Source: Bacilli bacterium (lineage in GTDB: Bacteria > Bacillota_I > Bacilli_A > RF39 > UBA660). From it: DNA of 64,000 nucleotides. A program made the translations under genes and the position numbers. The notes beneath the pieces are model-generated. The model was not told the origin of the DNA. It searched no databases and saw only the letters and a program-made list of their open reading frames with translations. The stretch covers positions 1-64,000 of the forward strand of contig CAAGCO010000009.1 of NCBI GenBank assembly GCA_900768345.1, read 5' to 3'. Below, in pieces: positions 44,018 to 53,013 of the stretch (its first letter is position 1; each line of letters begins with the position of its first letter).

Positions 44018-45765
44018 AATTATTTAAAAACTTAGAAAAAAAAGACTGGATATATGTATTTATAAGTATTATATTTATAGTTTTACAAGTTTGGCTAGAA
44101 CTTAAAATACCAGATTATATGAGTAAAATTACTGAGCTTGTACAATTAAATGGAACTGTAAAAGAAATATTAGTGCAAGGTGGATTTATGCTTGGATGTG
44201 CATTACTTAGTTTTGCGTCATCTGTAGTAGTAGGTTATATTATTGCAAATCTAGCATCTAACTTTTCAAAGAATATTCGTGAAAAGTTGTTCAACAAAGT
44301 TCAAAGTTTCAGTATGGAAGAAATTAAAAAATTCCAAACTAGTAGTCTTATCACAAGAACAACAAATGATATAGGAAATGTTGAAATGATGCTTACATTT
44401 GGACTTCAAATGATAATTAAAGCACCAATAACAGCAGTATGGGCAATTGGTAAGATTTTAGGAAAGAGTTTTGAATGGACTGCAATAACAGGAGGAGCAG
44501 TACTTGTGTTACTTGTAATGGTAATAACACTTATGATTATAGTTTTACCAAGATTCAAAATTGTACAAAAATTAATTGATAGTGTAAATGGTTTAACTAG
44601 AGAAAACCTAAAAGGCATTAGAGTAGTAAGAGCATTTAATGCTGAAAAATATCAAGAAGATAAGTTTGAAAAAACTAATAAAAAACTTACTAATACTCAA
44701 CTATTTAATCAAAAAGTTATGAGTTTAATGTCACCAATGATGTATTTAATAATGAATGGTGTATCACTTAGTATATATTTTGTAGGAGCATCACTAATTA
44801 ATGAAGCACTACTTGCAGATAAAATAACATTATTTAGTAATATGGTAGTATTTAGTAGTTATGCTATGCAAGTAATAATGTCATTCTTGATGTTAGCAAT
44901 GATATTTATAATGTATCCAAGAGCATCTATATCAGCGGATAGAATTAACGAAGTATTACATACTAAAACTAAAATAAGAGATGGAAAAGAAACTAGATCA
45001 TCAGAAATTGGAACAATAGAATTCAAAAATGTTTCTTTCAAATATCCTGATTCAGATGAATATGTTTTAGAAGATATTTCATTTAAAGTATCAAAAGGTG
45101 AAACTATCGCAATAATAGGTTCAACTGGTAGTGGTAAAAGTACATTAATCAATTTAATTCCAAGATTCTATGATGTAACAGAAGGAAAAGTATTAGTTGA
45201 TGGAATAGATGTAAGAAACTATACTTTAGATGCTTTACACGATAGACTTGGATATGTACCTCAAAGAGCAGTAATGTTCAGTGGAAGTGTAAACTATAAT
45301 GTAGGATATGGCTCTAAAACTAACTATGAAGTAACAAAAGACAAAATAAAAGAAGCAATAAAAGTTGCTCAAGCAGAAGAATTTGTAGAAAAAATGCCAC
45401 AAAAATGTGAATCAGCAATAGCACAAGGTGGGACAAACGTATCAGGTGGGCAAAAACAAAGATTAAGTATAGCAAGAGCTATTGCAAGAGACCCTGAAAT
45501 ATATATATTTGATGATTCATTTAGTGCTCTAGATTATAAAACAGATTATATACTTAGGAAAGAATTAAAAAGTTACACTAAAGATGCAACAAGTGTAATC
45601 GTAGCGCAAAGAATAGGTACTATAAAAAATGCTGATAAAATAATAGTTCTTGAGAAAGGTAAATGTGTAGGAATGGGAACACATAAAGAATTATTAAAAA
45701 ATTGTGAAGTATACAAAGAAATAGCATATTCACAATTATCAAAGGAGGAACTTGAAAATGAATAA
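44011..45765 (+). CDS. ABC exporter subunit 1 (degenerate-site half of a heterodimer)
   Basis: 584 residues: six-helix membrane domain (about 1-320), then a nucleotide-binding domain with Walker A GSTGSGKST, signature VSGGQKQR, and Walker B YIFDDSFSALD. The catalytic Glu after Walker B is Asp, which marks the degenerate ATP site found in asymmetric exporters such as TM287/288, LmrCD and BmrCD. The partner with a canonical Walker B is encoded next. Together they should form one multidrug-type exporter. The gene overlaps marR and the next gene. Confidence 0.9.
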   Translation: MLKLFKNLEKKDWIYVFISIIFIVLQVWLELKIPDYMSKITELVQLNGTVKEILVQGGFMLGCALLSFASSVVVGYIIANLASNFSKNIREKLFNKVQSFSMEEIKKFQTSSLITRTTNDIGNVEMMLTFGLQMIIKAPITAVWAIGKILGKSFEWTAITGGAVLVLLVMVITLMIIVLPRFKIVQKLIDSVNGLTRENLKGIRVVRAFNAEKYQEDKFEKTNKKLTNTQLFNQKVMSLMSPMMYLIMNGVSLSIYFVGASLINEALLADKITLFSNMVVFSSYAMQVIMSFLMLAMIFIMYPRASISADRINEVLHTKTKIRDGKETRSSEIGTIEFKNVSFKYPDSDEYVLEDISFKVSKGETIAIIGSTGSGKSTLINLIPRFYDVTEGKVLVDGIDVRNYTLDALHDRLGYVPQRAVMFSGSVNYNVGYGSKTNYEVTKDKIKEAIKVAQAEEFVEKMPQKCESAIAQGGTNVSGGQKQRLSIARAIARDPEIYIFDDSFSALDYKTDYILRKELKSYTKDATSVIVAQRIGTIKNADKIIVLEKGKCVGMGTHKELLKNCEVYKEIAYSQLSKEELENE

Positions 45766-47929
45766 CAAAAAAGAAAATAAAACTCCAAGAAGAATGCATG
45801 GTCCAGGAGGAAGAGGTCCAGGCGAAAAACCAAAAGACTTTAAAAAAGCACTAACAAAGTTGAATAAATATTTAAAACCATATAGAAATTTAATTGTTAT
45901 TGCAGTAATACTTTCTGCATTAAGTAGTGTTTTATCAATCATAGGTCCAAATAAAATAAAAGATTTAACAAATGAAATTCAACAAGGATTAATAGTTAAT
46001 AAATCTAATATAGAATTATTAGTACAAGATATACAAAATGATATAAAACAAAATATAGTTTTAAATGAAACTGATTTAGAATCACTAACAAATGAAGATA
46101 AAACAAGATATTATGAAGTTTTATCTAAAATGAACACTAGTAAAAATAAAGAAAATCTTATAACACAATTACCTGAAAGTGTAAAATTATTAATATTTAA
46201 AGATACAACTATCGAAGGAACAATAATAACAAATAAAGACAAAGTACAGTTCGTTAATATAATGAGTAATGCTGACATGAATGAACCAACAAAAATGTAT
46301 AAAGATTTTGATAAATTATCAAAGAATGTTAATGAATTAATTAAACCAAAAATGAATTTAGATAAAATAAAAGATATTACTATATTCTTAGTATGTATTT
46401 ATTTGATAAGTGCAATATTTAGTTATTTTGAAAGTGTTTTAATGGTAGTAGCAGCAAACAATTTTGCTAAAAGTCTAAGAACAAAAATATCTAAAAAGAT
46501 AAATAAGTTACCACTTAAATATTTTGATAAAAATAGTTATGGAGATATATTATCAAGAGTAACAAATGATGTCGATACTATAAATATGTCACTTCAAAAT
46601 AGTTTAAGTACTTTAGTAGGTGCTGTATCATTATTTATAGGATGCATCATAATGATGTTTGTAACTAATTATATAATGGCTATTACTTGTATATTATCAT
46701 CATTATTTGGTTTTGCATTTATGGGAATAATTCTTAGTAAATCTCAAAAATATTTTAATCAAAGACAAGTAGAATTAGGTAATCTAAACGGACATATAGA
46801 AGAAATATATAGTTCACATAATGTAGTTAAAGCATATAATGGAGAAAAAGAATCATTAGAAAAATTCAATAGTTTAAATAAAAAAGTTTATGATTGTAAT
46901 AGAAAGAGTCAATTCTTATCCGGATTAATGCCACCAATGATGGGATTCATTGGAAACTTTAGTTATGTGGCTGTATGTATAGTTGGTGCTGTTCTTACAT
47001 TAAAAGGAAATACAACATTTGGTACAATAGTAGCATTTATGATATATGTAAGATTATTTACAAGTCCACTTTCACAAATAGCTCAAAGTATGACACAACT
47101 TCAAACGGCAAGTGCTGCTTCAGAAAGAGTGTTTGAATTCATTGAAGAAGCTGAAATGAAAGATGAAAGTAATCTAACAGGAGTTTTAGATCCTAAAAAA
47201 GTAAAAGGTAATATTGACTTTGAACATGTTAAATTTGGTTATGATAACGATAAAATTATAATCAAAGACTTTAATTGTAATGTTAAACCTGGCCAAAAAG
47301 TAGCAATAGTAGGTCCTACAGGTGCTGGAAAAACTACTATCGTAAATCTTCTTATGAAATTCTATGAAATAAATAATGGAGACATTAAAATAGACGGAAT
47401 GAGTATTAATAATCTTACAAGAGAAAATATTCATGACTTATTTATAATGGTTCTTCAAGATACTTGGCTATTTGAAGGAACAATAAGAGATAACATTAAA
47501 TTTAATAAAGATGATGTTAGTGATAAAGAAATATGGGAAGCATTAAAAGTAGTAGGCGTAGATCATTTTGTAAAATCACTTCCTAAAACATTAGATTATA
47601 AAATGGAAGATAACGAGTCAATTTCAGCAGGACAAAAACAACTATTGACAATAGCTCGTGGTATGATAGAAGATGCTCCATTCTTAATACTAGATGAAGC
47701 TACTTCATCAGTAGATACTAGAACAGAAGAACTAGTGCAAAAAGCAATGGATAAACTTACCGAAGGAAGAACATCATTCATAATCGCACATAGACTTTCA
47801 ACAATCAAAAATGCAGACATTATACTAGTTATGAAAGATGGTAATATTATAGAAACAGGTTCACATGATGAATTAATGAAGAAAAATGGTTTCTATGCAG
47901 AACTTTACAATTCACAATTTCAAAATTAA
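45758..47929 (+). CDS. ABC exporter subunit 2 (canonical Walker B, degenerate signature)
   Basis: 723 residues from ATG 45758 (AAAGGAGG upstream), overlapping subunit 1 by eight bases. A Pro/Gly-rich N-terminal tail precedes the first helix. A ~140-residue charged insertion between helices 1 and 2 (about residues 70-215) should form an extracellular domain, as in BmrD. Nucleotide-binding domain: Walker A GPTGAGKTT, signature ISAGQKQL (a departure from SGGQ), Walker B FLILDEATS with the catalytic Glu. A degenerate signature here with a degenerate Walker B in subunit 1 gives the single impaired site typical of heterodimeric exporters. Confidence 0.9.
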   Translation: MNNKKENKTPRRMHGPGGRGPGEKPKDFKKALTKLNKYLKPYRNLIVIAVILSALSSVLSIIGPNKIKDLTNEIQQGLIVNKSNIELLVQDIQNDIKQNIVLNETDLESLTNEDKTRYYEVLSKMNTSKNKENLITQLPESVKLLIFKDTTIEGTIITNKDKVQFVNIMSNADMNEPTKMYKDFDKLSKNVNELIKPKMNLDKIKDITIFLVCIYLISAIFSYFESVLMVVAANNFAKSLRTKISKKINKLPLKYFDKNSYGDILSRVTNDVDTINMSLQNSLSTLVGAVSLFIGCIIMMFVTNYIMAITCILSSLFGFAFMGIILSKSQKYFNQRQVELGNLNGHIEEIYSSHNVVKAYNGEKESLEKFNSLNKKVYDCNRKSQFLSGLMPPMMGFIGNFSYVAVCIVGAVLTLKGNTTFGTIVAFMIYVRLFTSPLSQIAQSMTQLQTASAASERVFEFIEEAEMKDESNLTGVLDPKKVKGNIDFEHVKFGYDNDKIIIKDFNCNVKPGQKVAIVGPTGAGKTTIVNLLMKFYEINNGDIKIDGMSINNLTRENIHDLFIMVLQDTWLFEGTIRDNIKFNKDDVSDKEIWEALKVVGVDHFVKSLPKTLDYKMEDNESISAGQKQLLTIARGMIEDAPFLILDEATSSVDTRTEELVQKAMDKLTEGRTSFIIAHRLSTIKNADIILVMKDGNIIETGSHDELMKKNGFYAELYNSQFQN

Positions 47930-47952
47930 TCAAGGCTAGTCCTTGATTTTTA
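47928..47952 (+). terminator. Terminator after the ABC exporter operon
   Basis: Eight-bp stem AATCAAGG/CCTTGATT with five-base loop and T-run at the end of subunit 2. Confidence 0.85.
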
Positions 47953-47987
47953 CTTATAAAAACAATCATCTAATCATAAGATTAACT

Positions 47988-48221
47988 ATGATAAAAGAAT
48001 TTATAAAAGATAATAAATATAAAATTCTAATAGAAGAAAATACTTTATGTATAAGAAACTACATAAGAATAGAAGATATATCACCATTAAATATTATAAT
48101 AAAATTTAATGATATGAAATTGCTTATAAGAGGTAAGAACTTAATAATAAATAAACTAGATAGTTCAGATTTAAGAATAATAGGAAATATCAAAGGAATA
48201 GAATTTATTAATGAACAATAA
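47988..48221 (+). CDS. yqfC: YqfC/YabP-family sporulation-associated protein
   Basis: 77 residues from ATG 47988; the frame is open to 47943 but that part lies in the preceding terminator. The pattern IRNYIRIEDISPLNIIIKF and MKLLIRGKNLIINKL, ending DLRIIGNIKGIEF, fits the YqfC/YabP family (PF07873), whose members are made in sporulating cells of Bacilli and Clostridia. The next gene, YqfD, overlaps it by 11 bases, the same pair and order as in B. subtilis. This supports the identification despite the short length. The ribosome site is weak. Confidence 0.8.
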   Translation: MIKEFIKDNKYKILIEENTLCIRNYIRIEDISPLNIIIKFNDMKLLIRGKNLIINKLDSSDLRIIGNIKGIEFINEQ

Positions 48222-49371
48222 TAAAGTTAAAATAATTGTATATGAAAGCAGTAATAAATTCTTAAATTATCTAGTTTATCACTCTATCTATTACGAAGAC
48301 TTAACCTTAAATGAAAATTATATTTTAGTAGTAGACTATGAAGACTATAAAAAAATAAGTATAAGATATAAAACAAGGGTAATTAAATACTATGGTAAAA
48401 GATTTATTATTAATTATATAAATACAAATAAATATATGTTAGCATCTTTATTTATTTCTTTTTTAGTGTTACTTCTTCTTACAAATACTATATTTAAAAT
48501 AAATATTAATACTAATGATGAAAAACTTTATAATTTAATTAGTGATAGTTTAAAAAAAAATAATATATCTTTATATAAAAGAAAAAAATCTTTTACAGAA
48601 TTAAAAAGAATAAAAGATAAAATATTAAAAGAAAATGAAGATAATTTAGAATGGATTGAAATTAAAGAAAAGGGATGTGTTTATAATATAGAAGTAACAG
48701 CTAGAGTAAAAAATAAAGATAATATTAGTGATAATACTCCAAAAGATATAGTTGCTTCTAAAGATGGATTAATTAAATATATTGCATCCTCTTCTGGTGT
48801 TAAACTAAAAGATGTAAATGATTATGTTAAAAAAGGAGATGTGTTAATTACTGGTAATATTATTAAAGGAGAAGACACTTTAATAACGCAAGTAGAAGCA
48901 AAAGGAAAAGTATATGCTGAAGTTTGGTATACGGTGAATATAACAGTACCATTTAATTATGTAGAATATGTTGAAACAGGAAAAACTATAAATCATTATT
49001 ATTTAGATATTGCTGGTAAAAAAATGACACTTACTGGAAAATACGATAGTACTAGAACTATGAATACAAAGAAATTGATATTAGATAAACCATATTTATT
49101 TTTTAAACTTTATAAAGAAACAAAGAGAGAATATAAATATAAAGAGTTTAATATAAATGAAAATGAAGCATACGAAGAAGCACTTAAAAGAAGTGAAAGT
49201 AAAATCAAAAGTAAACTTAATGATAATGAGTATATTATTTCTAAAAAAGTTTTGAAAAAAGAGGTATTTCGTAGTAAAATGAATATAGAAGTATTTTTCA
49301 AGGTTTATGAGAATATAGGGGTTACTTCTAATATAGTAGAAAAGGATGATTTAAATGGAGTCAGCAATTAG
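48211..49371 (+). CDS. yqfD: YqfD-type sporulation-associated membrane protein
   Basis: 386 residues. A soluble N-terminal stretch (1-85) is followed by one hydrophobic segment (about residues 87-107) and an extracytoplasmic part. Family blocks: WIEIKEKGCVYNIEVTAR, NIVASKDG-like DIVASKDGLIKYI, and DYVKKGDVLITGNI, which match the YqfD (PF06898) family, along with the late YVEYVETGKT region. YqfD is expressed in sporulation in B. subtilis with an unclear role. Its presence implies sporulation ability or ancestry. The vanZ-like gene starts inside its last 17 bases. Confidence 0.88.
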   Translation: MNNNKVKIIVYESSNKFLNYLVYHSIYYEDLTLNENYILVVDYEDYKKISIRYKTRVIKYYGKRFIINYINTNKYMLASLFISFLVLLLLTNTIFKININTNDEKLYNLISDSLKKNNISLYKRKKSFTELKRIKDKILKENEDNLEWIEIKEKGCVYNIEVTARVKNKDNISDNTPKDIVASKDGLIKYIASSSGVKLKDVNDYVKKGDVLITGNIIKGEDTLITQVEAKGKVYAEVWYTVNITVPFNYVEYVETGKTINHYYLDIAGKKMTLTGKYDSTRTMNTKKLILDKPYLFFKLYKETKREYKYKEFNINENEAYEEALKRSESKIKSKLNDNEYIISKKVLKKEVFRSKMNIEVFFKVYENIGVTSNIVEKDDLNGVSN

Positions 49372-49954
49372 AAGTGTTATTAAAATGTCTTGGCCAACAT
49401 TAGTTATAGTCTTAACTATTGTTGTTATATTAAGAGTAACTTATATAATGACTAGTGATAAAAGAAAATTTTGTCTTTATGAAGAAATATTTGAAATATT
49501 ATTTCTAGCTTATCTAGTTTTATTATTCCAATTAGTAACTAGTCAAGATTTACCTGGTGGTGGTACTAACTTAATGCCATTTAGAGAAATACTTAGATAT
49601 GATGTAGGTACTAAAGCATTTTATAAACAAGTATTTGGAAACATACTTTTATTTATACCACTTGGTTACTTTGCAACTAGCTATTGTAAGATAAAAGGAC
49701 TTGGAACTATTACATTAGTTTCATTATTATCAAGTTTAACAATAGAAGTAACACAACATTATATTGGTAGAACATTTGACATAGATGATATAATATTAAA
49801 TGTTGTTGGTGGAATCGTAGGATTCTTAATTTATACAGCACTTAATGCTATTAGAAATCATATGCCAAAATTCTTACAAAGAGATTGGTTTTACAATTTA
49901 CTTAGTGTATTGCTTTTAATAGCATTAGTATTATATGTATATAAAATTATTTAG
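49355..49954 (+). CDS. VanZ-family membrane protein
   Basis: 199 residues with about five membrane helices. VanZ-type signatures are NLMPFREILRYD, the segment FGNILLFIPLGYFA and the motif SLTIEVTQHYIGRTFDIDDIILNVVGGIVGF. The family includes teicoplanin-resistance VanZ but most members are housekeeping or of unknown function, so no resistance is claimed. It takes the position that phoH and pgpH hold in the B. subtilis yqfD-ybeY interval, which makes the replacement notable. Starts within yqfD. Confidence 0.88.
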   Translation: MESAIRSVIKMSWPTLVIVLTIVVILRVTYIMTSDKRKFCLYEEIFEILFLAYLVLLFQLVTSQDLPGGGTNLMPFREILRYDVGTKAFYKQVFGNILLFIPLGYFATSYCKIKGLGTITLVSLLSSLTIEVTQHYIGRTFDIDDIILNVVGGIVGFLIYTALNAIRNHMPKFLQRDWFYNLLSVLLLIALVLYVYKII

Positions 49955-49961
49955 GAGGGTT

Positions 49962-50405
49962 ATGGAAGATTATATAATAAACACAACAGACCATGAAGAC
50001 ATTGATTTTAATGAATTAGATAGAGTAATTAAATTTGCTTGTAAACATTTAAAAGTTAATAATCCAATGTTAAATATAGTAATAGTAGATAAAGAAAGAA
50101 TACAAGAAATCAATAGAAAATATAGAAATAAAGATGCTGTTACTGATGTTATTTCATTTGCATTTGAAGAAGTAGATGATGTAAAATATGACAATATTAG
50201 ATTTTTAGGAGAAATATATATTTGCTACGATAGATGCGTAGAACAAGCTAGTGAATATGGACATAGTATAAAACGTGAATTTTGTTATTTAGCAGTACAT
50301 GGATTATTACATCTACTTGGATACGATCACATGACAGAAGAAGATAAAAAAGTTATGAGAGCTGAAGAGGAGAGTATTTTAAATGAATATGATATCACGA
50401 GATGA
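49962..50405 (+). CDS. ybeY: Endoribonuclease YbeY
   Basis: 147 residues from ATG 49962, with AGGAGGG seven bases upstream; a longer frame to 49935 overlaps the preceding gene. The zinc site is AVHGLLHLLGYDHMTEEDKK (His-x3-His-x5-His), and the substrate region contains NRKYRNKDAVTDVISFAF. YbeY acts in 16S rRNA 3'-end maturation and ribosome quality control. dgkA starts inside its last 23 bases. Confidence 0.96.
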   Translation: MEDYIINTTDHEDIDFNELDRVIKFACKHLKVNNPMLNIVIVDKERIQEINRKYRNKDAVTDVISFAFEEVDDVKYDNIRFLGEIYICYDRCVEQASEYGHSIKREFCYLAVHGLLHLLGYDHMTEEDKKVMRAEEESILNEYDITR

Positions 50406-50781
50406 GAGAAAGAGTCAAAAAGGAATTAAAAAGTTTCTTTTAAGCTTCACTTATCCAATTAAAGGACTTAAATATGCATATAGAAATGAACAAAATTTAA
50501 CAGTAGATGTAGGTGTTGCATTAATAGTAATTATAGCTGGATTTATATTTAAACTAAATTCTATAGAATGGGCAATGCTTGCACTTACAATTGGACTTGT
50601 AATTTCATGTGAACTAATCAATACAGCCATAGAAGCAGTAGTAGATTTAGTAACTGAGGATTACCATCCACTTGCTAAAGTAGCGAAAGACACAGCAGCA
50701 GCCGCAGTATTCGTATTTGCAATAGTAGCAGTTATAGTAGGATTAATAATATTCTTACCAAAAGTAGTAGCATTATTTTAA
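50383..50781 (+). CDS. dgkA: DgkA-type undecaprenol/diacylglycerol kinase
   Basis: 132 residues with three membrane helices. Conserved features are the N-terminal FTYPIKGLKYAYRNEQNL and the motif ELINTAIEAVVDLVTEDYHPLAKVAKDTAAAAV. In Gram-positive bacteria this enzyme phosphorylates undecaprenol and thereby feeds the lipid carrier of cell-wall synthesis, so a wall is implied. GAGGAGAG lies eight bases before ATG 50383. The ybeY-dgkA-cdd-era order is the same as in Bacillus. Confidence 0.95.
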   Translation: MNMISRDERKSQKGIKKFLLSFTYPIKGLKYAYRNEQNLTVDVGVALIVIIAGFIFKLNSIEWAMLALTIGLVISCELINTAIEAVVDLVTEDYHPLAKVAKDTAAAAVFVFAIVAVIVGLIIFLPKVVALF

Positions 50782-50793
50782 TAAAGGAGTAGT

Positions 50794-51174
50794 ATGAGAG
50801 AAAAATTAGAAAAATTATTAGAAAACAGTTATGCACCATATTCAAATATGCATTTTGCATGTATAGTGGAAACTAAAAAAGGAAACTTCTATGAAGGTGT
50901 TAATATAGAAAACGCATCATTCGGAGGAACTATATGTGCAGAGAGAAATGCAATAAATAATGCAGTAACTCATGGAGAAAGAGAGTTTAAAGCTTTATAT
51001 TTAATGACAAGTAGTGATGAAATCTGTTATCCATGTAACATATGCAAACAAACATTTTTAGAATTCTTTGATAAAGATGTAATATTTAATATAATGACTA
51101 AAAGTGGAAAAATGGAAGTAATGACATTTGAAAAAGTAATGAATACTACATTTACTAAGGAGGACTTAGTATGA
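50794..51174 (+). CDS. cdd: Cytidine deaminase
   Basis: 126 residues. The zinc and catalytic motifs are GGTICAERNAINNAV (Cys-Ala-Glu) and YPCNICKQ (Pro-Cys-x2-Cys). The N-terminal SYAPYSNMHFACIVET is typical of the homotetrameric form. It converts cytidine and deoxycytidine to uridine forms in pyrimidine salvage. It ends in TGA and overlaps era by four bases. Confidence 0.95.
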   Translation: MREKLEKLLENSYAPYSNMHFACIVETKKGNFYEGVNIENASFGGTICAERNAINNAVTHGEREFKALYLMTSSDEICYPCNICKQTFLEFFDKDVIFNIMTKSGKMEVMTFEKVMNTTFTKEDLV

Positions 51175-52058
51175 AAAGTGGTTTTGTAAGTATAATAGGT
51201 AGACCTAACACTGGAAAAAGTACACTATTAAATCAAATCATAAAAGAAAAAGTTGCTATTATTTCACCAAAACCACAAACTACAAGAAACTTAATCGAAG
51301 GAATTTATAATGAACCAGATACACAAATAGTTTTTGTAGATACTCCTGGTATACATAAACCAATTGATAAACTTGGTAATGCACTAAATAGTCAAGCATA
51401 TTACTCAATTAATGATGTTGATATACTACTTTTAGTAGTTGATGCTAGTACAAATAAAGGAAAAGGCGATGAGTTTATAATAAGTAAACTTCAAAATGTT
51501 AATAAACCAGTATTCCTTATTCTAAATAAAATAGATAAACTAAGTGACAATGATATATTATTAAAAATAAATGAATATAAAGATTTGTATGAATTCGCAG
51601 AAATAATACCAGTATCAGCACTTAATAATGATAATGTTGATAGATTAATAAAAGTATTAAAAGAATACTTGCCAGATAATGTTAAATACTTCCCAGGCAA
51701 TGAAACAACAACAGCAGAAATGGATTTTAGATTATCTGAAATAGTTCGTGAAAAAATATTCATTCATACAAACGAAGAAGTACCACATTCAATATCTTGC
51801 AAACTTACTGGTTATGAAGAAAAAAATAATATAGCATACATCTATATAGATATAATTGTAGATAGAGATTCACTTCGTAAAATAATAGTAGGTTCTAATG
51901 GAAATATGATTAAAACAATAGGACACGAAGCAAGACTTGATATGGAAAAAATACTTGGCAAAAAAGTATACTTAGAACTTTATTGCAAAACAATAAAAAA
52001 ATGGAGAGAAAAAGATAAATATATAAAAGATTTAGGATATTTATTAAAAGATGAATAA
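51171..52058 (+). CDS. era: GTPase Era
   Basis: 295 residues. G1 GRPNTGKST, G2 around KPQTTRN, G3 DTPGIH, G4 NKID, then a C-terminal KH domain with IIVGSNGNMIKTIGHEAR. Era binds the 3' end of 16S rRNA and assists 30S assembly and cell-cycle control. It overlaps cdd and is followed by the tiny yqzL. Confidence 0.97.
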   Translation: MKSGFVSIIGRPNTGKSTLLNQIIKEKVAIISPKPQTTRNLIEGIYNEPDTQIVFVDTPGIHKPIDKLGNALNSQAYYSINDVDILLLVVDASTNKGKGDEFIISKLQNVNKPVFLILNKIDKLSDNDILLKINEYKDLYEFAEIIPVSALNNDNVDRLIKVLKEYLPDNVKYFPGNETTTAEMDFRLSEIVREKIFIHTNEEVPHSISCKLTGYEEKNNIAYIYIDIIVDRDSLRKIIVGSNGNMIKTIGHEARLDMEKILGKKVYLELYCKTIKKWREKDKYIKDLGYLLKDE

Positions 52059-52102
52059 ATAATTTATTTTTCCTGCAATATAATATTGTAAGGAGAGAAT
52101 AA

Positions 52103-52183
52103 ATGACAAAAAAAGAAGCATGGAAAAAATTTAAAGAAACAGGTAAGATAGAATATTACTTAGAATATAAGAAAGGAAACTAG
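52103..52183 (+). CDS. yqzL: YqzL-family micro-protein between era and recO
   Basis: 26 residues only, so missed by length cut-offs. AAGGAGAG precedes the ATG. The sequence TKKEAWKKFKETGKIEYYLEYKK has the YqzL pattern: a Trp-x2-Phe then T/SG-x-I-x-x-YL-x-Y/F. In B. subtilis yqzL lies at the same site between era and recO. The function is unknown. The stop overlaps a terminator-like hairpin. Confidence 0.75.
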   Translation: MTKKEAWKKFKETGKIEYYLEYKKGN

Positions 52184-52210
52184 CATAAAGAAATAATCTT
52201 TATGCTTTTA
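52182..52210 (+). terminator. Hairpin between yqzL and recO (weak terminator)
   Basis: Nine-bp perfect stem AGCATAAAG/CTTTATGCT, loop of seven bases, followed only by TTTA. It may attenuate rather than stop transcription into recO. Confidence 0.55.
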
Positions 52211-52217
52211 TGAAGGT

Positions 52218-52943
52218 ATGAAGATTATAAGCGTTAAAGGCATAGTAGTTAGTACTACACCATTTAAAGAAACAAGTAAAATTATTAATATTTTTACAGA
52301 GAACATGGGTGTAATCGGATGTGTATCAAAAGGATGTAAAAATCTAAAAAGTAAACTAAGACTACCAAGTGAGAAATTTGCTTATGGTATGTTTCATCTT
52401 TATTATAATGAAAATGGTCTTTCTACACTTATAGAAGGCGATATAGAAAATTATTTTCTAAATATCAAAAGTGATATTCTAAGAATTAGTTACTTATCTT
52501 ATATATGTGAACTAGCAGTACATGTTTATAAAGAGTCAGAAAGTAACGAAGTGTATAAACTTATGCAGAACGCTATTCTAAAAATAGAAGAAGGATTTAA
52601 TCCAATGGTAATAACTAATATATTAGAACTTCAATATTTAAACTACATTGGTATAAACTTAAATTTAGACGAATGCGTTAAATGTGGTAGTTCTAAAGTA
52701 GTTACTTTATCTATGACAAGAGGTGGATATATTTGTTCAAATTGTAGAGAAAATGAACCTATTATAGATGAAAAAGTACTTAAACTATTAAGACTTTATT
52801 ATTACGTAGATATATCCAAAATATCCAATCTAGATATAGACGAGGGAACATCAAAAACAATAAATCATATACTTTGTGAATATTATGATGAATACTCAGG
52901 GGTGAAATTAAAAAGTAAAAAATTCTTACGCGAATTAGAGTAG
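52218..52943 (+). CDS. recO: DNA repair protein RecO
   Basis: 241 residues. N-terminal OB-fold (IISVKGIVVSTTPFKETSKIINIFTEN), central helices and a zinc motif with CVKCGSS then CSNC, all as in RecO. It helps RecR load RecA on SSB-covered single strands. A GAAGG lies only one base before the ATG, an unusually tight spacing, so either this start is weak or translation depends on coupling or the hairpin upstream. A terminator follows at the stop. Confidence 0.92.
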   Translation: MKIISVKGIVVSTTPFKETSKIINIFTENMGVIGCVSKGCKNLKSKLRLPSEKFAYGMFHLYYNENGLSTLIEGDIENYFLNIKSDILRISYLSYICELAVHVYKESESNEVYKLMQNAILKIEEGFNPMVITNILELQYLNYIGINLNLDECVKCGSSKVVTLSMTRGGYICSNCRENEPIIDEKVLKLLRLYYYVDISKISNLDIDEGTSKTINHILCEYYDEYSGVKLKSKKFLRELE

Positions 52944-52963
52944 TTAAAAACTACTTTTTTTTA
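52939..52963 (+). terminator. Terminator after recO
   Basis: Seven-bp stem AGTAGTT/AACTACT with short loop and eight T residues, overlapping the recO stop. Confidence 0.85.
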
Positions 52964-53013
52964 ATTTACATAAAGAAATAAATAATATATACTTATGGTA
53001 GAGGTAAGTATAA

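Noticed and set aside
49355..49954. Glycopeptide resistance gene vanZ
   Set aside because: Only the broad VanZ family is supported; no van operon genes are near, so no resistance is claimed.
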